Shown: positions 24,975-34,866, counted from the stretch's first letter. The stretch is 64,000 nt of DNA from Lachnospiraceae bacterium (GCA_028696165.1 JAQVHQ010000009.1:1-64000), one strand, 5' to 3'. Notes: generated by a model from the letters alone, not told the origin. Numbers and translations: made by a program.

Positions 24975-26083
24975 CTGGTCTCCTCCGCAAGCAATCTCCT
25001 TACCTGCTCTTCCTGTTCAAATAAAACACACCCGCCATTATGTTCCTGAAGCAGATTTCCGTGCTTCTGTAGTTTATGAAACAGTGGGGAGTTCAAGCAT
25101 TCTTTTAATGATGTTTCTGCAACATTCATATCTGAATATGGAGAGAATGGACAAGGTTCTGCACCGCCATGAGCATTGATGTGGAAAAATCCTCTTCCCG
25201 CCGCCAGGCAGCCACCGGACGTCTTCTCATCCCCTGGAAATGCGACGAAAACCATTTCCGAGATTTTTTCTCTCATTTTGTTCAATTGTTTCATCATCGT
25301 ATCTCTGCTTTGATCATCCAGCGCCAATCCTTCACTCCCATGATCAACAGGAACATATTTTACATATACAATTGCTTTTGCGCCATTTTCCTTTAATTTA
25401 CAGACAAACTCATCTGCAAAAACTTCCTGCATATTGTTCTTATTCACAGTAACTGATGCACCAAACAGGATTCCTTTCTTATGTAACTGCGCCATTGTGT
25501 CTTCCAGTTTTTTATAAACACCAGGCCCACGCCTCATATCTGTAGTTTCCTGTTTTCCTTCAATACTAAGTACCGGCATAAGATTACGATTTGCGTCCAG
25601 TATGCTCATATAGTCAGCATCAATCATGGTGCCATTTGTAAAAACAGGAAATATCATCCTGGTGTGATTTCCTGCCTCTTTTAGTATATCTTTTCTCATA
25701 AATGGCTCTCCGCCTGCCAGCAGGATAAATTCAATTCCCATATTTTCTGCCTGTGAGAAAATATCTCCCCAGTTAGTACTTGTCAATATTCCATTGTTCT
25801 TTCCATCGCTGCATATATCATGACAACTGTTATTTGCTCTGGCATAACAGCCTTTGCAATGAAGATTACATTGTTCTGTGATGCTTGCAATCAGGAAAGG
25901 TGGGACATGTTCACCCAGAATTTCTGCCTGTTCTCTTTTCGCTCTGGCTTTTTTACTTTGGAGGGCATATTGAGCCATGAAGATACTTGCTTTAGGATTT
26001 GTCAAAGATGCCTTCCATATTCCTTTGATAATATTCGCAACTCCGTTGCTTAGATACTCTTCCAACTTTTTACCTGACTCCAT
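24971..26083 (-). CDS. radical SAM protein (SPASM-like), partner of TetR
   Basis: 370 aa from ATG 26083, behind AGAAGG with 7-nt spacing; an in-frame ATG six codons earlier has no site. The radical SAM cluster is Cys72, Cys76 and Cys79 (TEQCNLHCKGCYA). Following motifs are LLAGGEPFMRKD (the GGEP SAM loop) and FVFTNGTM-like PVFTNGTMID. The C-terminal part has further cysteines (GGCLAAGRGFF, AEPCPFSPY, KEC, GGCVLF), as in SPASM domains holding extra iron-sulphur clusters. The N-terminal 60 residues are helical and unassigned. No small peptide substrate gene is adjacent, so a RiPP role is not supported. Its tight TetR control suggests an inducible, perhaps detoxifying or cofactor-modifying, reaction. 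Confidence 0.85.
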   Translation of the reverse strand: MESGKKLEEYLSNGVANIIKGIWKASLTNPKASIFMAQYALQSKKARAKREQAEILGEHVPPFLIASITEQCNLHCKGCYARANNSCHDICSDGKNNGILTSTNWGDIFSQAENMGIEFILLAGGEPFMRKDILKEAGNHTRMIFPVFTNGTMIDADYMSILDANRNLMPVLSIEGKQETTDMRRGPGVYKKLEDTMAQLHKKGILFGASVTVNKNNMQEVFADEFVCKLKENGAKAIVYVKYVPVDHGSEGLALDDQSRDTMMKQLNKMREKISEMVFVAFPGDEKTSGGCLAAGRGFFHINAHGGAEPCPFSPYSDMNVAETSLKECLNSPLFHKLQKHGNLLQEHNGGCVLFEQEEQVRRLLAEETR

Positions 26084-26103
26084 AAATAAACCTTCTTTCA
26101 TCA

Positions 26104-26160
26104 GCTAGTATTCACTAGCTTGTTTGATTTTATTATAGGCTAGTATATACTAGCTGTCAA
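26104..26160 (-). promoter_or_regulatory. consensus promoter with two palindromic operators
   Basis: On the minus strand, TTGACA (26155-26160) and TATAAT (26132-26137) are both perfect, with a 17-bp spacer. That spacer is filled by the 16-bp perfect palindrome GCTAGTATATACTAGC (26139-26154). A second site with the same arms (GCTAGT....ACTAGC, 26104-26119) lies just after the expected transcription start. The two centres are 35 bp apart. This is the arrangement expected for tight repression by the TetR encoded in the same operon. Confidence 0.85.
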
Positions 26161-26322
26161 TATGTATATCTACATATTGACAGAATATATCATACAAATT
26201 TCTGATTGTTTTGGGTTTACCTAGTGCATTTAACCTCATCAAGTAAGTCCCCCCGCTCCAAATACAAAGAGCATTGAGCTGTGGGTGTGGACTTTTCTTA
26301 TTTTTGTCTCAATTAGTATAAG

Positions 26323-26422
26323 ATATGAAAAATGGCGAAAGTACCATGAATTTTTTGCAGATATTGAACATCTGCGATTTGTAAATTCACTATGGCACTT
26401 CCACCATTTGTTATCAATCATT
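26323..26422. repeat. interspersed palindromic repeat, copy 1
   Basis: About 100 bp that recurs at 44569-44668 in the same orientation. Outer arms AAATGGCGAAAGTACC (from 26330) and GGCACTTCCACCATTT (to 26409) pair imperfectly. The inner hairpin GCAGAT/ATCTGC (26357-26375) and the following CGATTTGTAAATTCACTAT are identical in both copies. The rest of the gap from 26161 to 26571 shows nothing else I can name. An open frame across the repeat is not a gene. Confidence 0.8.
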
Positions 26423-26570
26423 TTATAAACTTATTTGTTGTCTGCAATATATTATTCCAAATAGGCAATCCTGTCATTATAATCAATCCCATCGATATGA
26501 TAATAATCAAAATAATAATAATTCGGCTGTTCCCTGTACTCAGACAATGGAGAAAAGAAATATTGTGATT

Positions 26571-29117
26571 TTACAGGGATAAAGTTCTTGTGTGATTACC
26601 AACTTCAAGTTTCTCTTTTGTGCCATCTGGTAAAATCACTTCTGCTTCTATATTGGCTGGAATCTGAACCGCAAAAGTAATCTGACCACCTTCATATCTC
26701 CAGCCGCTCACAATCTCACCCACTGGTGATTCGTAAGTGGCTTTTGCATGCTGCAATAACTTGTTTGGCATTGGTTTGATTGTAACCTTATTATTTTCCA
26801 AATGGATTCCACATACTCCCTGGAACAACCATCCACAGATTGCGCCATACGAATAGTGATTCAGTGATTCTTTTGGTTTGCCATTCTCGTCAATTCCATC
26901 CCAGGTCTCCCAGATTGTCGTTGCACCCTTCTTTACAGCGTAGAGCCAGCTTGGCATCGTGTCCTGTAAAAGTAACTTATATGCTGTCTCAAGATATCCG
27001 TATTCAGCTAACACCGGGCAGAGTGACGGGGTTGATAAGAATCCGGTATTCAGATGATATCCATTCTTGATAACCAGCTGATTCAAATCAGCTGCTGCCT
27101 GCATCTTCTCATCTTCACTTAATAAGTCGAACGAAATTGCGCGGACATATTCTGCCTGTCTGTCAGAATTAATTTTTCCATCTTCTGTTGCGATATGTCG
27201 AAATGCTTTGTTCGCATTTTTTGCTATCTTACGATAATTCTCTGCATCTTCCGCTTTACCTAAGATATCAGCAACCTCAGCGAGTAATTGTCCGGAACGA
27301 GCAAAGTAAGCTGTCGCAACTTTTCCCTGCGGCGTTCTCATAGCCATCGTGCTTTCCACATCCGGTTCGCACCATTCGCCGTAATCTACACCGGTTTCAA
27401 TTGTATACTTGCGATATGGATTTCGTTTTAATCGTTTGATTGGATTGAGTGGTTTCTGTTTTGCTCTGCCTTCCAGGAAGGTGTACCACTTCTGCATCAT
27501 TTCATAGTTTTCTTCCAAAATGCGCCTGTCCCCGAATCGTTTGTACATTGCATATGGGACGATAATGCTGGCATCACCCCAGCCGACTGATCCGGCAAGC
27601 ATTCCCGATAAGAAACTTGGATTATTGTTTTTTGGTGCAATGTTCGATACTTTTCCATCATCGTGCTGGCTGACTCTACATTCACTAAGCCACTTGCGGA
27701 TGACCGGGTAGCAGTCTTCCAAGAAGATTCCTGTATCGACGAACACGCCCATATCACCTGTCCACGCTGCACGTTCTCTGGTTGGACAGTCTGTCGGTAC
27801 ATCACAGAAGTTGGACTTCTGGCTCCAGATACTATTTTGAACAAGTTTATTTACAGATTCATTAGAGCAGGTAAAGGTTCCGGTCTGTTCCATCTTGGAA
27901 TAAACCGCAATTGCTGTAAATGTTGCATCGGTAAGGTCTATGTTCGTTTCAACTTTCGCATATCGGAATCCCCAAATTGTAAATCTAGATTTATAATGAT
28001 TCTCTCCTTCTTTGCAGGTGAACACAACTTCCTGTTTTGTACCGCCCTCTTTGTGGCGTTTTCTATCCTGGAAGTTCTCGGCTGTAAAGTTGCCGTTTTC
28101 ATCAAGTGATTCTCCATGCGTCAGCGCAATCTTATCTCCTGCATGACCATTTACCTGAAACTCCACATATCCAGCCATGTTCTGTCCATAGTCAATCACC
28201 GTCTCTCCATTTGGAGTCTTGATGATTGTACCAGGGAATCGTTCCATTTCCACAATTGGAAGACTATTCGAGCACTCAAAATTAGCTGTACCGAACTCCT
28301 CTATCTTCACTTCATGATAATTGCTGATTTCTTCCATTGTCGCATCGTAGATTTCCCCTTGTTGCATATCATTCTCACGCAGCGGTCCGTCCTGGGATGC
28401 CTTCCAGTTTTCATCGGAAATGCATACTGGCTCTCCATCTGCTTCCAACTGGAAATATAACGCAATATCTTCTCCGTACAAGTTTCTATCTCCGTCAACA
28501 CCAGAGCAGCTGCGATACCAGCCATCTCCAAGGATGACAAGCACATCATTATCACCTTCATTCAGCAGTTCCGTCACATCGTAAGTCTGGTAAGTCAGCT
28601 TTTTATCGTAGGTGCAAGTTCCTGGTGCAAGAACGAATTCGCCAACTCTCTTGCCATTCAGATAAGTCTCATACAGACCGTGTGCTGTCACATAAAGTCT
28701 CGCATGTTCTGTTTTTTCTGCCTGGAAAGATGTCTTCAAATAACTTGCCGGTTTATGAACGGCCGGGTCACAGCTCAGCTCTGGATTAATCCATTTTGCG
28801 ACAAACTCCTCCGCATTCAGAATTCCCATCTCAAAGGAAGCTGTCTCGCTCCATTCCCCTTCTTGATTCTTCTCATCCCAAAGGCGAACTTTCCATGTTA
28901 CGCATTGCTTACTTGCAGCATCCACTCCAAGAAATGTATTCATCTGATCCGTTGTTACTTTGCCACTCTTCCAGATGCTGATCCCATCTGCGGATGCTTC
29001 TATCTCATATGCAGTCTGCTTGATTCCGTCCTGACATGTCCATGACAGATATGGCCTTACAATATCAATTCCAATTGGATTTTTTAAGTGTTCTGTTCTT
29101 AAATTGACCGCTCTCAT
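26571..29117 (-). CDS. alpha-L-rhamnosidase (GH78)
   Basis: 848 aa with no signal peptide, so probably cytoplasmic. It removes terminal rhamnose from plant glycosides or pectin fragments. N-terminal beta-sandwich domains (LKNPIGIDIVRPYLSWTCQD; the carbohydrate-binding YVTAHGLYETYLNGKRVGEF) are followed by the alpha/alpha barrel. Typical GH78 catalytic motifs there are DCPTRERAAWTGDMG and TTIWETWDGI. Its start overlaps the GH43 stop as ATGA, so the two are coupled. It is the last gene of the minus-strand run MATE, isomerase, GH1, GH43, GH78. A second, larger and divergent GH78 lies at 51-54 kb. Confidence 0.9.
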   Translation of the reverse strand: MRAVNLRTEHLKNPIGIDIVRPYLSWTCQDGIKQTAYEIEASADGISIWKSGKVTTDQMNTFLGVDAASKQCVTWKVRLWDEKNQEGEWSETASFEMGILNAEEFVAKWINPELSCDPAVHKPASYLKTSFQAEKTEHARLYVTAHGLYETYLNGKRVGEFVLAPGTCTYDKKLTYQTYDVTELLNEGDNDVLVILGDGWYRSCSGVDGDRNLYGEDIALYFQLEADGEPVCISDENWKASQDGPLRENDMQQGEIYDATMEEISNYHEVKIEEFGTANFECSNSLPIVEMERFPGTIIKTPNGETVIDYGQNMAGYVEFQVNGHAGDKIALTHGESLDENGNFTAENFQDRKRHKEGGTKQEVVFTCKEGENHYKSRFTIWGFRYAKVETNIDLTDATFTAIAVYSKMEQTGTFTCSNESVNKLVQNSIWSQKSNFCDVPTDCPTRERAAWTGDMGVFVDTGIFLEDCYPVIRKWLSECRVSQHDDGKVSNIAPKNNNPSFLSGMLAGSVGWGDASIIVPYAMYKRFGDRRILEENYEMMQKWYTFLEGRAKQKPLNPIKRLKRNPYRKYTIETGVDYGEWCEPDVESTMAMRTPQGKVATAYFARSGQLLAEVADILGKAEDAENYRKIAKNANKAFRHIATEDGKINSDRQAEYVRAISFDLLSEDEKMQAAADLNQLVIKNGYHLNTGFLSTPSLCPVLAEYGYLETAYKLLLQDTMPSWLYAVKKGATTIWETWDGIDENGKPKESLNHYSYGAICGWLFQGVCGIHLENNKVTIKPMPNKLLQHAKATYESPVGEIVSGWRYEGGQITFAVQIPANIEAEVILPDGTKEKLEVGNHTRTLSL

Positions 29118-30952
29118 AGTTTTGTAACCTTTCCTTTTGTAATACCATTTTCATTGTATGAGTCAACACGCACAAAATAATTGTGTTCCTTTACCAACGC
29201 ACCTATTCTCTTTTCGATCATTGCGTCTTTCTGATTTTTCACGTCATTTGCATCACGGTAAATCTGATAACTATGATATAACTTATCTTCTTGGTGTCCC
29301 CAGAGGATATTATATCCTATTGCATCTTTTTGTCCATTAATTGACACCTGCAAGTCTAATCTATCTTCACTTCTGCTGATAGTGTATTCCGGTACTTCTG
29401 GCTTTTCGCCCTCTCCGACTCCAAACACACGAAGACCTGAGATACATGGATCTACGCCGTATGGGATTTCGATAATTGTGAGACGAACATATCTTACCTT
29501 GATTCCATCTTCTCGCACGATAAAATCATGTGGAAGATCTGTTGTCACATCTGACTTATCTTCGATTACAAAATACTCTTTGCCATCCAGAGAACCTTCC
29601 AGTTTCCATCTTGTAATCAGGTTTCTCTCTTCGATATATCGTGGCTGCGTATCAGAGCCCTGTATCTTACCTGGCGACTCGATTGGAAGTGCATCATCTG
29701 CAAAATTAATCTGGATTGCTCTGACATCCATTGCCTTTTCCAAATCTACTTCCAGCCATTCTCCTGATTGGTTCGTTGCAGCTCTCCACCATGTTTTCGA
29801 GTCCTCATTGACTGCTTTCTCAGCACCTTTTCCTTCTACTGCGGAAGATGCTTTTGCTGGTTTTGCATAGCTTAGAAGATACCAGTCCGGATTTCTAAAT
29901 GAATCACATTTCCCCTCGTCCACAGCAATTGGCCAGTCTCCGTAATTCTGATTACAGAAGAGTTCACCGTCCTTATCATAGCCTGCCGGCCAGATTCCAA
30001 CACGTCTCTCAAACTGATGATTGACACTGATTCGCATGGTCGATGTATGCCATATGTTTTCTTCTCTGTCTTTCATTGTCGAACCGTGACCTGCCCCCGG
30101 CATAAAACCGCCCGGGTGATAAGAGAATGGATTGTTCGCTGCTAATGTGAATGGTCCAAGTGGTGAAGCACCCACATAAACACCATCAGCATAAGTATTG
30201 TACTCAGCACCAGGGCATGCGTATTGTAGATAATATTTCCCATCATGTTTATCCATCCAAGGTCCTTCAATAAATGGGCGACGCGTGAACATACCACGAA
30301 TCTGTGGGGCATATTCTTTGGGAAGCTGTTCTGCCGTCATCCCGCTCTGTTTCAAGAATCCCTGGAACATCATCTCTATCTCTTGCTCACTGCGTGGAAA
30401 TTCACAATTGTCGATTCCCATTCGCTCATAGCCTCGCTGATAAGGATCTCCTTCTACCACCACGATTCGCTCTGTCTTTGGAAGCATCGTCTCTGGCTCC
30501 AGTTCGACACCCCACACTGGTGTAATATTCGAGCATCCCCAGTAGAAATACACTTTGCCATCATCATCGAAGAACAGATTTGGATCCCAGAAGTCAAATG
30601 TTCCTTTGATTTCCTCATATGGTCCCTGGATAATATCTTTTGTACGATAGTAGTTGCAGACTTCTCCTTTTTTAGAAGCGCAGAAATACACATAGTCTCC
30701 ACACGCTCTTGCATCTGGCGCATAGTCATATAGTGGGAGATTTTCAGGGAGCGTATGTGACTCCCAGTTCACCATGTCTTCTGATACCCACACACTTAAG
30801 TTCATGGATGCGAAAATGTAGTACTTCCCTTTGAACATAATCATGGACGGGTCAGCTGCTTCTCTGTCTATCTGCAGTTTTCCATGGGAACGTGGATCCA
30901 TATTGAATTGATAGTGATATGGTACGTTGATTGGATTGCAATAATATTTCAT
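29114..30952 (-). CDS. GH43 glycosidase with F5/8-type C-terminal domain
   Basis: 612 aa from ATG 30952 (AAGGGGTG 6 nt upstream). The five-bladed propeller occupies about 1-370, with DREAADPSMI (base Asp), FWDPNLFFDDDGKVYFYWG (pKa modulator Asp) and later acidic residues such as FIEGPWMDKHDG (acid). Residues about 375-500 are a discoidin-like carbohydrate-binding domain (WWRAATNQSGEWLEVDL, KVRYVRLTI). The last 100 residues look like a fibronectin-III-type domain. GH43 enzymes cleave arabinose or xylose; the exact bond is open. There is no signal peptide. It is coupled to GH78, which suggests joint removal of arabinose/xylose and rhamnose from one branched glycoside. Confidence 0.85.
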   Translation of the reverse strand: MKYYCNPINVPYHYQFNMDPRSHGKLQIDREAADPSMIMFKGKYYIFASMNLSVWVSEDMVNWESHTLPENLPLYDYAPDARACGDYVYFCASKKGEVCNYYRTKDIIQGPYEEIKGTFDFWDPNLFFDDDGKVYFYWGCSNITPVWGVELEPETMLPKTERIVVVEGDPYQRGYERMGIDNCEFPRSEQEIEMMFQGFLKQSGMTAEQLPKEYAPQIRGMFTRRPFIEGPWMDKHDGKYYLQYACPGAEYNTYADGVYVGASPLGPFTLAANNPFSYHPGGFMPGAGHGSTMKDREENIWHTSTMRISVNHQFERRVGIWPAGYDKDGELFCNQNYGDWPIAVDEGKCDSFRNPDWYLLSYAKPAKASSAVEGKGAEKAVNEDSKTWWRAATNQSGEWLEVDLEKAMDVRAIQINFADDALPIESPGKIQGSDTQPRYIEERNLITRWKLEGSLDGKEYFVIEDKSDVTTDLPHDFIVREDGIKVRYVRLTIIEIPYGVDPCISGLRVFGVGEGEKPEVPEYTISRSEDRLDLQVSINGQKDAIGYNILWGHQEDKLYHSYQIYRDANDVKNQKDAMIEKRIGALVKEHNYFVRVDSYNENGITKGKVTKL

Positions 30953-31002
30953 AGTTGACACCCCTTCTTTTGAATTCTCAATTATCGGATTACTCTGTGA
31001 TT

Positions 31003-32319
31003 TTATTTTGCAAGACTTCCCAAATAATTCAAACTTGGTTTTGCAATTCTCTTCTGCTCACTTCGGTCAACAGCAATTAAGCCAAATGTCATTGAGAATC
31101 CTTTCTGCCATTCAAAGTTATCCATCAGAGACCAATACATATATCCCTTTACTGGAATTCCGTCTGCAATGCAGTTTGCAACGCCATCCGTCGCTTTCTC
31201 AATAAAGTCAACTCGCTTTGTATCGTCATCAACTGCGATTCCATTCTCTGTTACCATGATTGGCATCTGAAGTTCCTTGTATGCTTTTCGAATACATGCC
31301 TCCAGTGCTTGTGGATAAATTTCATAATCCATCTGCGTCAGCTCTGCGCCTTCCGGTATCGGGCAGATTCCATTTGCATCATAGACCGAGCGTGTATAGT
31401 TCTGAAGACCGAAGAAATCATCTTCTTTGATGTATGACACGTAGTGTAAGAATTCCTCATCCCACTCTTTTGCCGCCTGCTCTTCTCCGCCTTCTTTTGC
31501 CTGAATGTCATGTAACGATAATGTGATACCGACCTGAAGGGAATCGTCAACTTCTTTGATTGCTTTCTTTGCAGCTTGATGTGCCTTCATTACAAGGATA
31601 TCACCCTCTGGTGTTCTGCCGCTCACAAAAATCTGAGGTGTTGCCACGCCAAAGACTTCCATGTTTTCCTGTGCCTGCTTTTGCATGTTTTCCATCATCT
31701 TCTGCATGTTGAGACCGACCTGAACCGTTCCTTCTGTACTCTTGGCTGCATCTTCACTTGCATTTTCTGTTGCTCCCTGCTGCATTCTCGCCATCATCTG
31801 TGCTTTGTATCTTGCAGAAATAGCTGCAATCTGAAGTCCCATATTTGCCTCATTGATGGTACAAATATAATGCATGTAAGAACCTAATTTCTCAACAACA
31901 TATTTTGCATATCTTGCAAATAATTCAACTGTCGCTTCATTCTCCCAGCCGCCTTCTTCAATCAGCCATTTTGGTGATGTGAAATGTAATAATGTGACAA
32001 CCGGCTCGATTCCATTTGCCTTGCAGCACTCTAATACTTTGCGGTAGTGTTCGATTTCATTCTCGTCGAATTCACCTTTTTTCGGCTCAATTCTTGCCCA
32101 TTCAATTGAGAAACGATAGGCGTTAAGTCCCGCTTCTGCCATCATCTTAATGTCTTCCTCGTAACGATTGTAATGGTCGACTGCGTCCATGGATGGTTCT
32201 GTAAATGAAGTGTATGTCATGTGCTCCATTGTCCAATAATCACTATTTGTATTGTTTCCTTCTACCTGGTGTGCTGCTGTTGCTGCTCCTACTAAAAAAT
32301 CCTGTGCGAATTTACTCAT
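31003..32319 (-). CDS. GH1 beta-glycosidase with a Met/Gln-rich insertion
   Basis: 438 aa. The GH1 barrel is clear: FLVGAATAAHQVEG at the start, acid/base Glu157 in CTINEAN, nucleophile Glu358 in MVTENG, and GYMYWSLMDNFEW near the end. It hydrolyses beta-glucosides or related sugars in the cytoplasm. Between about residues 172 and 222, after the acid/base strand, there is a low-complexity helix-like insertion rich in Met, Gln, Ala and Glu (KAQMMARMQQGA, QKMMENMQKQAQENM). It is not part of the classic fold. GGAGA precedes the ATG. Its neighbours are GH43 and the isomerase. Confidence 0.88.
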   Translation of the reverse strand: MSKFAQDFLVGAATAAHQVEGNNTNSDYWTMEHMTYTSFTEPSMDAVDHYNRYEEDIKMMAEAGLNAYRFSIEWARIEPKKGEFDENEIEHYRKVLECCKANGIEPVVTLLHFTSPKWLIEEGGWENEATVELFARYAKYVVEKLGSYMHYICTINEANMGLQIAAISARYKAQMMARMQQGATENASEDAAKSTEGTVQVGLNMQKMMENMQKQAQENMEVFGVATPQIFVSGRTPEGDILVMKAHQAAKKAIKEVDDSLQVGITLSLHDIQAKEGGEEQAAKEWDEEFLHYVSYIKEDDFFGLQNYTRSVYDANGICPIPEGAELTQMDYEIYPQALEACIRKAYKELQMPIMVTENGIAVDDDTKRVDFIEKATDGVANCIADGIPVKGYMYWSLMDNFEWQKGFSMTFGLIAVDRSEQKRIAKPSLNYLGSLAK

Positions 32320-32361
32320 TTTTGTCTCCTTTTTTCCGAAAAAAAATTTACTATGTTGTAC

Positions 32362-33210
32362 TTATACGTACTGATTTAAATATTTACTGCTTACTTCCAA
32401 TGATTTAACCGGTGACTTATCAATCCAATTTTTGTGGCTTTCCAATATGATTGCATCTACATTAACGGCTAAAGCCTGATTAATCAGTTCTTCCAGGTTC
32501 ATATTGCCTGTTCCAAGTTCCATGCTGTCTGACTTTAAAATCGGTGTCATCGATGGTCCGACCACTTTGCTTCCTCGGTCATTGATGTGATAGAGTTTCA
32601 TGCGGTCTCCCAGTTTTTTCATAAGTTCAATCGCCGATACACCTGCCTCCGTTGGCCAGTAGGAATCTAATTCGAAGTTCACATATTCAGGGTTCGTCTC
32701 CTCGATAATAATGTCATACGCAGTCCTACCCGGTTCCACTTTTCGGAATTCACAGTTATGATTGTGATATAAAAGTTGAATTCCTGCTTTCTTTAAAACC
32801 TCTCCCGAATGGTTCAGATCTTCTATCAGCTTTTTCACTGCCTCTTTATCGGAATAATCAAATCGATACATGCCTGTAATGACAATCTTATCAGTCCCGA
32901 ATTTTTTTGCCTCAGCAATTACATTTTCCGGTTCTCTTTTGATGGTTCCAAGGTCCTCGTGAACACTCACACAACAAAGTCCCGACTTATCAAGTAATTT
33001 CCTCCAGTCAAACTTTCCACCTTTTCCAACTGGCATTCCCGCTGCCTTTGTCATCATGCGTACCATCAATGACGATGGACGAATCATAAAACCATTTAAT
33101 TCAATTCCATCATATCCGGATGCCTTGATTGCTTTTAGCGTTTCCAATGCCTGTGTCTCATTCGTTGTCACGGTTCCAAGCATAATCTGTTGAACTGCTT
33201 TTTTTATCAT
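32362..33210 (-). CDS. sugar phosphate isomerase/epimerase (AP-endonuclease-2-like TIM barrel)
   Basis: 282 aa from ATG 33210, which has AAAGGA upstream; an in-frame start 17 codons earlier is unsupported. The xylose-isomerase-like barrel shows the metal site: a Glu in SGYDGIELNGF or nearby, His in LLYHNHNCEF, Asp in FELDSYW, His in KLYHINDRG and Glu in IILESHKNW. Members isomerise or epimerise free or 3-keto sugars, or act in beta-elimination of keto-glycosides together with an oxidoreductase. No Gfo/Idh oxidoreductase is adjacent, so the keto-glycoside route is only a possibility. It is embedded in the glycosidase operon. Confidence 0.8.
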   Translation of the reverse strand: MIKKAVQQIMLGTVTTNETQALETLKAIKASGYDGIELNGFMIRPSSLMVRMMTKAAGMPVGKGGKFDWRKLLDKSGLCCVSVHEDLGTIKREPENVIAEAKKFGTDKIVITGMYRFDYSDKEAVKKLIEDLNHSGEVLKKAGIQLLYHNHNCEFRKVEPGRTAYDIIIEETNPEYVNFELDSYWPTEAGVSAIELMKKLGDRMKLYHINDRGSKVVGPSMTPILKSDSMELGTGNMNLEELINQALAVNVDAIILESHKNWIDKSPVKSLEVSSKYLNQYV

Positions 33211-33311
33211 TTTATCCGATCCTTTCTTCATATCGAAATGCTTTTGTTCGCTTCTTCTCATGTTACATACTCTTATTGTAATGTGAGTTTACTTTTCTTG
33301 TGTTACTTTTT

Positions 33312-34679
33312 TCACTTTTCTGTTACTTTTTTCATGTTCCTTAGCTTTTTGAACTGCATATAGAATGCCAGCACAGCAATTCCCGTTGATATTCCATCTG
33401 CCAATGTATGTGCCAATGCGATTCCCAAGAACCCAAAGAAATAATCCATGATAAATACTGCCGGGATGAGCAATGCTCCTTGTCTTAGCAGCGAGACAAC
33501 TGTTGCCGCCATCGCATTTCCAGAAGCCTGCAGGAAATTTGTTCCCAGATAATAGAATCCGATAATCGGACTTGCCAGCACCAGATATACGACTAGTTGC
33601 TCTCCCATACTTTGTGCCGCCACATCTTTTAAGAACATTCCAATCAATGCATGGCGAGCAAAAATGCAACCGAGTGTTGCAACCAGTCCCAAGACAAATG
33701 TCAGTATACTCAGCTTTTTCATCACTTCTTTTAATCTTGCCACGTCCCTAGCACCATAGTTATACGCAAGCATTGGCTGCACGCCCATGCAGATTCCCAT
33801 TTGAATCATCGTAATAATCATCGTCGCTTTTCCGGCTGCGCCCATTGCCGCCAGTGCATTGGTTCCGTAGTTTTCTAACAGATTATTGGAGAACGTAGCC
33901 GCTAATCCGGATAAGATACTGCTGATTCCATTTGGCAAACCAACCGCTGTTATATGGAAAATTGCAGTTGGCTTTTTCAGTGCTAATGCTGGTTTGATAC
34001 TGAGCGTCTGTGCTTTTTTCAATATAAACCATATGTAAAAAATGGTACTGACCGCATTTCCAATCAGTGTCGCAATGGCTGCTCCCACAACTCCCATATG
34101 TAATCCCAAAATGAAAATTGGATCTAAAACAATATTTAAAACGGTTCCAATCATATTTCCAATTAAGCCTTCTTTGATTGCTCCGTCTGCTCTTAAGAGA
34201 GCCGACAAAGTTGTGGATAGCAAGAGGACCGGTGCGCCAACGGCCAGCGTTCTCATGTAGTCACCTGCATACACAAGAATTTCATCGTTCGCGCCCAATA
34301 ATCCTAAGATTGGTTTCGTTGCTGTAAGCATGACTATTGCTGCAATCACACCAAAAATCGTCGCTGCATAAAAGCAAAGACTGCTGTAAGCTTTTGCACC
34401 TTCAATTTTCCCCTCCCCGGATGTTTTTGCGATGACCGAACATCCACCAATTCCAAGCATCGTTGCTGCAGCCGTAACAATGGAGAATACTGGTCCAACG
34501 ACAGAAACTGCTGCCACCTGTGCTGTGTCCCCCAGCTGCCCAATAAAAAACATATCTGCCATGTTGTAAAACACCATGACCAAAATCGTAATACAGGATG
34601 GAATTGCCATGGAGAATATTGCCGTCCATACTGGTTTGTCCCGAAATAGTTCCTGACTTTTTGATTTTTCCTGATTCAT
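33312..34679 (-). CDS. MATE family efflux transporter
   Basis: 455 aa with twelve membrane helices in two halves. The family opening PVWTAIFSMAIPSCITILVM and the FYNMADMFFIGQLGD segment of helix 2 are clear. It exports organic cations or hydrophobic compounds by Na+ or H+ antiport. As first gene of a glycosidase operon, its likely job is to remove an aglycone released inside the cell by the GH1, GH43 and GH78 enzymes; that is inference from position. GGAGGAG precedes the ATG. The AraC gene diverges from it across a 187-bp gap. Confidence 0.85.
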   Translation of the reverse strand: MNQEKSKSQELFRDKPVWTAIFSMAIPSCITILVMVFYNMADMFFIGQLGDTAQVAAVSVVGPVFSIVTAAATMLGIGGCSVIAKTSGEGKIEGAKAYSSLCFYAATIFGVIAAIVMLTATKPILGLLGANDEILVYAGDYMRTLAVGAPVLLLSTTLSALLRADGAIKEGLIGNMIGTVLNIVLDPIFILGLHMGVVGAAIATLIGNAVSTIFYIWFILKKAQTLSIKPALALKKPTAIFHITAVGLPNGISSILSGLAATFSNNLLENYGTNALAAMGAAGKATMIITMIQMGICMGVQPMLAYNYGARDVARLKEVMKKLSILTFVLGLVATLGCIFARHALIGMFLKDVAAQSMGEQLVVYLVLASPIIGFYYLGTNFLQASGNAMAATVVSLLRQGALLIPAVFIMDYFFGFLGIALAHTLADGISTGIAVLAFYMQFKKLRNMKKVTEK

Positions 34680-34866
34680 CGTACTCCTCCCGCCGTAGCT
34701 GTTTTCTTCTATTCTTAATTTGAATTGTATCGTTGTTTTCTAAAAGATGTGTTTAAAAATTCGTCACGATGTGTTATGATTTGTTCATGCTAATCATCCT
34801 ATTTAATTTTGAAACATCTACAGTAAATTCCTAACGTTCATATCACAAATGAGGAGGCCATTTCCT

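Noticed and set aside
24971-26160. RiPP system around the radical SAM gene
   Set aside because: No short precursor peptide, peptidase or exporter lies next to it; the partner is a TetR regulator.
26239-26421. Small minus-strand open frame sharing a peptide with one at 44527-44742
   Set aside because: The similarity comes from the palindromic DNA repeat present in both places; neither has a ribosome site.
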